8,323 bases of DNA from an uncultured Candidatus Methylacidiphilales bacterium. GTDB lineage: Bacteria > Verrucomicrobiota > Verrucomicrobiia > Methylacidiphilales > CALFVM01. Within the stretch, counting starts at the first letter, position 1. The number at the start of each line of letters is the position of its first letter. The notes beneath the pieces were generated by a model. The model searched no databases and was not told the DNA's origin. It saw only the letters and a program-made list of their open reading frames with translations. Position numbers and translations under genes: made by a program. Shown here piece by piece: positions 6,530 to 8,323 of this stretch. The stretch lies in NCBI GenBank assembly GCA_937928665.1, contig CALFVM010000129.1:1-8323 (forward strand), given 5' to 3'.

Positions 6530-7960
6530 ATGGCCACAACCACCTCCACCACCAAAACTCACGACTACAAAGTCGCCGACATCAACCTCGCCGACTGGGG
6601 CCGTAAAGAAATCTCCATCGCCGAACACGAAATGCCCGGCCTGATCGCCATCCGTGAAAAATACGCCCCGAGCAAACCACTCAAAGGCGTCCGCATCAGC
6701 GGTTCGCTCCACATGACCATCCAGACCGCCGTCCTTATCGAGACCCTCAAAGACCTCGGTGCCGACGTCCGCTGGGCCAGCTGCAACATCTTTTCCACCC
6801 AAGACCACGCCGCCGCTGCCATCGCCAAGGCCGGCATCCCCGTCTTCGCCTGGAAGGGCGAATCGCTCGAAGAATACTGGTGGTGCACCTACCAGGCCCT
6901 CACTTGGCCCAATGGCCAAGGCCCCCAGCTCATCGTCGACGACGGTGGCGATGCCACTCTCCTGATCCACAAAGGCTTCGAACTCGAAGAAGGCAGCGAT
7001 TGGGTCAACACCCCCTCCGCCAGCGAAGAAGAAGGGGTCATCAAAGATCTCCTCAAGGAAATCAAAGCCTCCAATCCCTTCCACTGGCACGAAGTCGTCA
7101 AAGATTGGCGCGGCGTCTCTGAAGAAACCACCACCGGCGTCCATCGCCTCTACAAAATGATGGAAGCCGGCAAACTCCTCGTTCCCGCCATCAACGTCAA
7201 CGACTCCTGCACCAAATCCAAGTTTGACAACCTCTACGGCTGTCGCCACTCCCTCATCGACGGACTCAACCGCGCCATCGACGTCATGATCTCCGGCAAA
7301 GTCGCTGTCGTCTGCGGCTACGGCGACGTCGGCAAAGGCTGCGCCCAATCGCTCAAAGGCCAGGGTGCCCGCGTCATCGTCACCGAAATCGATCCCATCT
7401 GCGCCCTCCAGGCCGCCATGGAAGGCTTCGAAGTCACCACCCTCGAGGACACCCTCGGTCGCGCCGACATCTACGTCACCACGACCGGCAACCGCGACAT
7501 CATCACCGTCGAACACCTGGCCGCCATGAAAAATCAGGCCATCGTCTGCAACATCGGCCACTTCGACAACGAAATCCAGGTCGACAAGCTCAACGCCCAT
7601 CCCGGCGTCACTCGCACCAACATTAAACCCCAAGTCGATAAATACACCTTCGCCGACGGTCGCGAAATCTTCCTCCTTGCCGAAGGTCGCCTCGTTAACC
7701 TCGGCTGCGCCACCGGACACCCCTCCTTCGTCATGTCCGCCTCCTTCTCCAACCAGACCCTCGCCCAGCTCGACCTCTGGAAAAACCGCGACACCTACAA
7801 GCCCGGCGTCTACCTCCTCTCCAAACAGCTCGACGAAGAAGTCGCCCGCCTTCACCTCGAAAAAATCGGTGTCAAACTCACCCGCCTCACCAAGGAACAG
7901 GCCGACTATATCGGCGTCTCCCCGGACGGCCCCTTTAAACCCGCCCACTACCGCTACTAA
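6530..7960 (+). CDS. ahcY: S-adenosylhomocysteine hydrolase (AhcY)
   Basis: NAD-dependent enzyme that splits S-adenosylhomocysteine into adenosine and homocysteine, removing the product inhibitor of methyltransferases and returning homocysteine to methionine synthesis. 476 residues. Motifs: GSLHMTIQTAVLIETL (58-73), CNIFSTQDHAAAA (85-97), VDDGGDAT (136-142), ETTTGVHRL (199-207), NDSCTKSKFDNLYGCRHSLIDG (224-245), the NAD-binding GYGDVGKG (263-270), GHFDNEIQ (343-350), AEGRLVNLGCATGHPSFVMS (384-403), and the C-terminal KPAHYRY whose Lys and Tyr reach into the partner subunit. It has the roughly 40-residue insert around 150-195 seen in many bacterial and plant enzymes and absent from the shorter mammalian form. 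The start at 6530 gives MATTTSTTKTHDYKVADINLADWG; the frame is open much further upstream but overlaps metK. It lies 46 bases after metK, with no Shine-Dalgarno sequence, and is followed at once by a terminator. Confidence 0.98.
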   Translation: MATTTSTTKTHDYKVADINLADWGRKEISIAEHEMPGLIAIREKYAPSKPLKGVRISGSLHMTIQTAVLIETLKDLGADVRWASCNIFSTQDHAAAAIAKAGIPVFAWKGESLEEYWWCTYQALTWPNGQGPQLIVDDGGDATLLIHKGFELEEGSDWVNTPSASEEEGVIKDLLKEIKASNPFHWHEVVKDWRGVSEETTTGVHRLYKMMEAGKLLVPAINVNDSCTKSKFDNLYGCRHSLIDGLNRAIDVMISGKVAVVCGYGDVGKGCAQSLKGQGARVIVTEIDPICALQAAMEGFEVTTLEDTLGRADIYVTTTGNRDIITVEHLAAMKNQAIVCNIGHFDNEIQVDKLNAHPGVTRTNIKPQVDKYTFADGREIFLLAEGRLVNLGCATGHPSFVMSASFSNQTLAQLDLWKNRDTYKPGVYLLSKQLDEEVARLHLEKIGVKLTRLTKEQADYIGVSPDGPFKPAHYRY

Positions 7961-7979
7961 TCGTTCGGCCTGGCCTCAC

Positions 7980-8011
7980 AAAAAACCCCCGGCAACCCCG
8001 GGGGTTTTTTT
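7980..8011 (+). terminator. Intrinsic (Rho-independent) terminator after ahcY
   Basis: The stem CCCCCGG (7986-7992) pairs with CCGGGGG (7998-8004) around the 5-base loop CAACC. It is flanked by six A (7980-7985) and seven T (8005-8011), so the A and T tracts extend the stem. It sits 19 bases after the ahcY stop and separates the SAM-cycle operon from the topoisomerase gene. Because A and T tracts lie on both sides it could act in either direction. Confidence 0.93.
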
Positions 8012-8153
8012 ATTTCTACACCCCGCCCCTCCTCCCTCGCCTTCCGCCCGCCTGCCAACAACACAAAACCCTGTCCATCAGCGACTTATTTGACAGAGAA
8101 AACCCAAAGAAACCCTTGTCGCCCCGCCCTGTTTTTGGGACACTTTCCCGAAT
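8012..8153 (+). promoter_or_regulatory. Leader region of the topoisomerase gene; possible -35 element
   Basis: This stretch lies between the terminator and the next ATG and must hold the promoter of that gene. A perfect TTGACA is at 8090-8095, a plausible sigma-70 -35 box. The bases 16-18 downstream (around 8112-8118, CCCTTG) do not resemble TATAAT, so the promoter is not confirmed. Apart from strong C-richness nothing else was recognised: no ORF, RNA gene or repeat. Confidence 0.25.
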
Positions 8154-8323
8154 ATGGCAGAACCGACCTCGGAAGGAAATCAACCCATCTCGGAAACCTA
8201 CAACGCCTCCAAACTCGGCAAACTCGAAGGCCTCGAAGCCGTCCGTAAAAAGCCCGGCATGTACATCGGCGGCACCGACGAAAGGGCCCTACACCACTGC
8301 GTTTCCGAAGTTCTCGACAACTC
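8154..8323 (+). CDS. gyrB: DNA gyrase subunit B / type IIA topoisomerase ATPase subunit, 3' end outside window
   Basis: N-terminal fragment, 56 complete codons, of the ATPase subunit of a type IIA topoisomerase, which in complex with GyrA introduces negative supercoils. The visible protein starts MAEPTSEGNQPISETYNASK and continues with LEGLEAVRKKPGMYIGG (residues about 24-40) and ALHHCVSEVLDN, the last part leading into the GHKL-fold ATP site whose conserved Glu-Asn helix begins at the window edge. The ATG at 8154 is the only sensible start; a short N-terminal extension before the YNASK segment is normal. No strong ribosome site is seen (GGGA at 8137-8140 is rather far). GyrB is favoured over ParE on the YNASK-LEGLEAVRKKPGMYIG pattern, but with so little protein ParE cannot be ruled out. 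Confidence 0.85.
   Translation, partial: MAEPTSEGNQPISETYNASKLGKLEGLEAVRKKPGMYIGGTDERALHHCVSEVLDN

Noticed and set aside
5266..6555. 429-codon open frame on the - strand, antisense to metK
   Set aside because: Same codon-bias artefact (Gly/Asp/Val-rich repeats without domain signal) opposite a certain metK.
6521..7948. 475-codon open frame on the - strand, antisense to ahcY
   Set aside because: Its Gly/Asp/Val/Phe-rich low-complexity protein is the mirror of C-ending codons in ahcY; it has no family motifs and ahcY is certain.
8090..8118. Complete sigma-70 promoter for the topoisomerase gene
   Set aside because: TTGACA is perfect but no TATAAT-like hexamer lies at 16-18 bases, so only a low-confidence leader entry was kept.

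Overview
The window is an 8.3 kb piece of a bacterial chromosome with high G+C content, densely packed with housekeeping genes. Eight protein-coding genes can be supported; the first and last run off the window edges. No insertion sequence, phage gene, CRISPR array, tRNA or rRNA was seen. The taxon cannot be fixed from the sequence alone. High G+C, very few Shine-Dalgarno sequences, a methylase-domain ArsR regulator beside metK-ahcY and a gyrB-type gene next door fit a PVC-group (for example verrucomicrobial) or proteobacterial relative. I lean weakly to Verrucomicrobiota.

Left part (1-2556, + strand): the end of a biotin operon. bioF (8-amino-7-oxononanoate synthase, start just outside the window) overlaps bioA (diaminopelargonate aminotransferase) by 11 bases. 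Together they carry out two consecutive steps from pimeloyl thioester to 7,8-diaminononanoate. Middle part (2566-5200, - strand): a ZigA/ZagA-type COG0523 GTPase, a predicted zinc metallochaperone, is followed almost directly by a small zincin-type metallopeptidase. Upstream on the same strand is a 309-residue regulator that joins an ArsR-type winged helix to a SAM-methylase-like domain, the architecture of SahR, the S-adenosylhomocysteine-sensing repressor.

Right part (5201-8323, + strand): metK (S-adenosylmethionine synthetase) and ahcY (S-adenosylhomocysteine hydrolase) form a two-gene SAM-cycle operon, divergent from the regulator and closed by a strong intrinsic terminator. The 80-base divergent gap holds a conspicuous AT-rich 30-base dyad (5211-5240), the best candidate operator. 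The likely logic is that SAH from methylation reactions relieves repression, raising AhcY (SAH removal) and MetK (SAM supply). After the terminator a GyrB/ParE-type topoisomerase gene begins at 8154.

The whole + strand is C-rich and G-poor, both between genes and in genes of either orientation. Plus-strand genes therefore use C-ending codons and minus-strand genes G-ending codons. This looks like replication-strand asymmetry and implies that the + strand genes are probably transcribed head-on to the fork.
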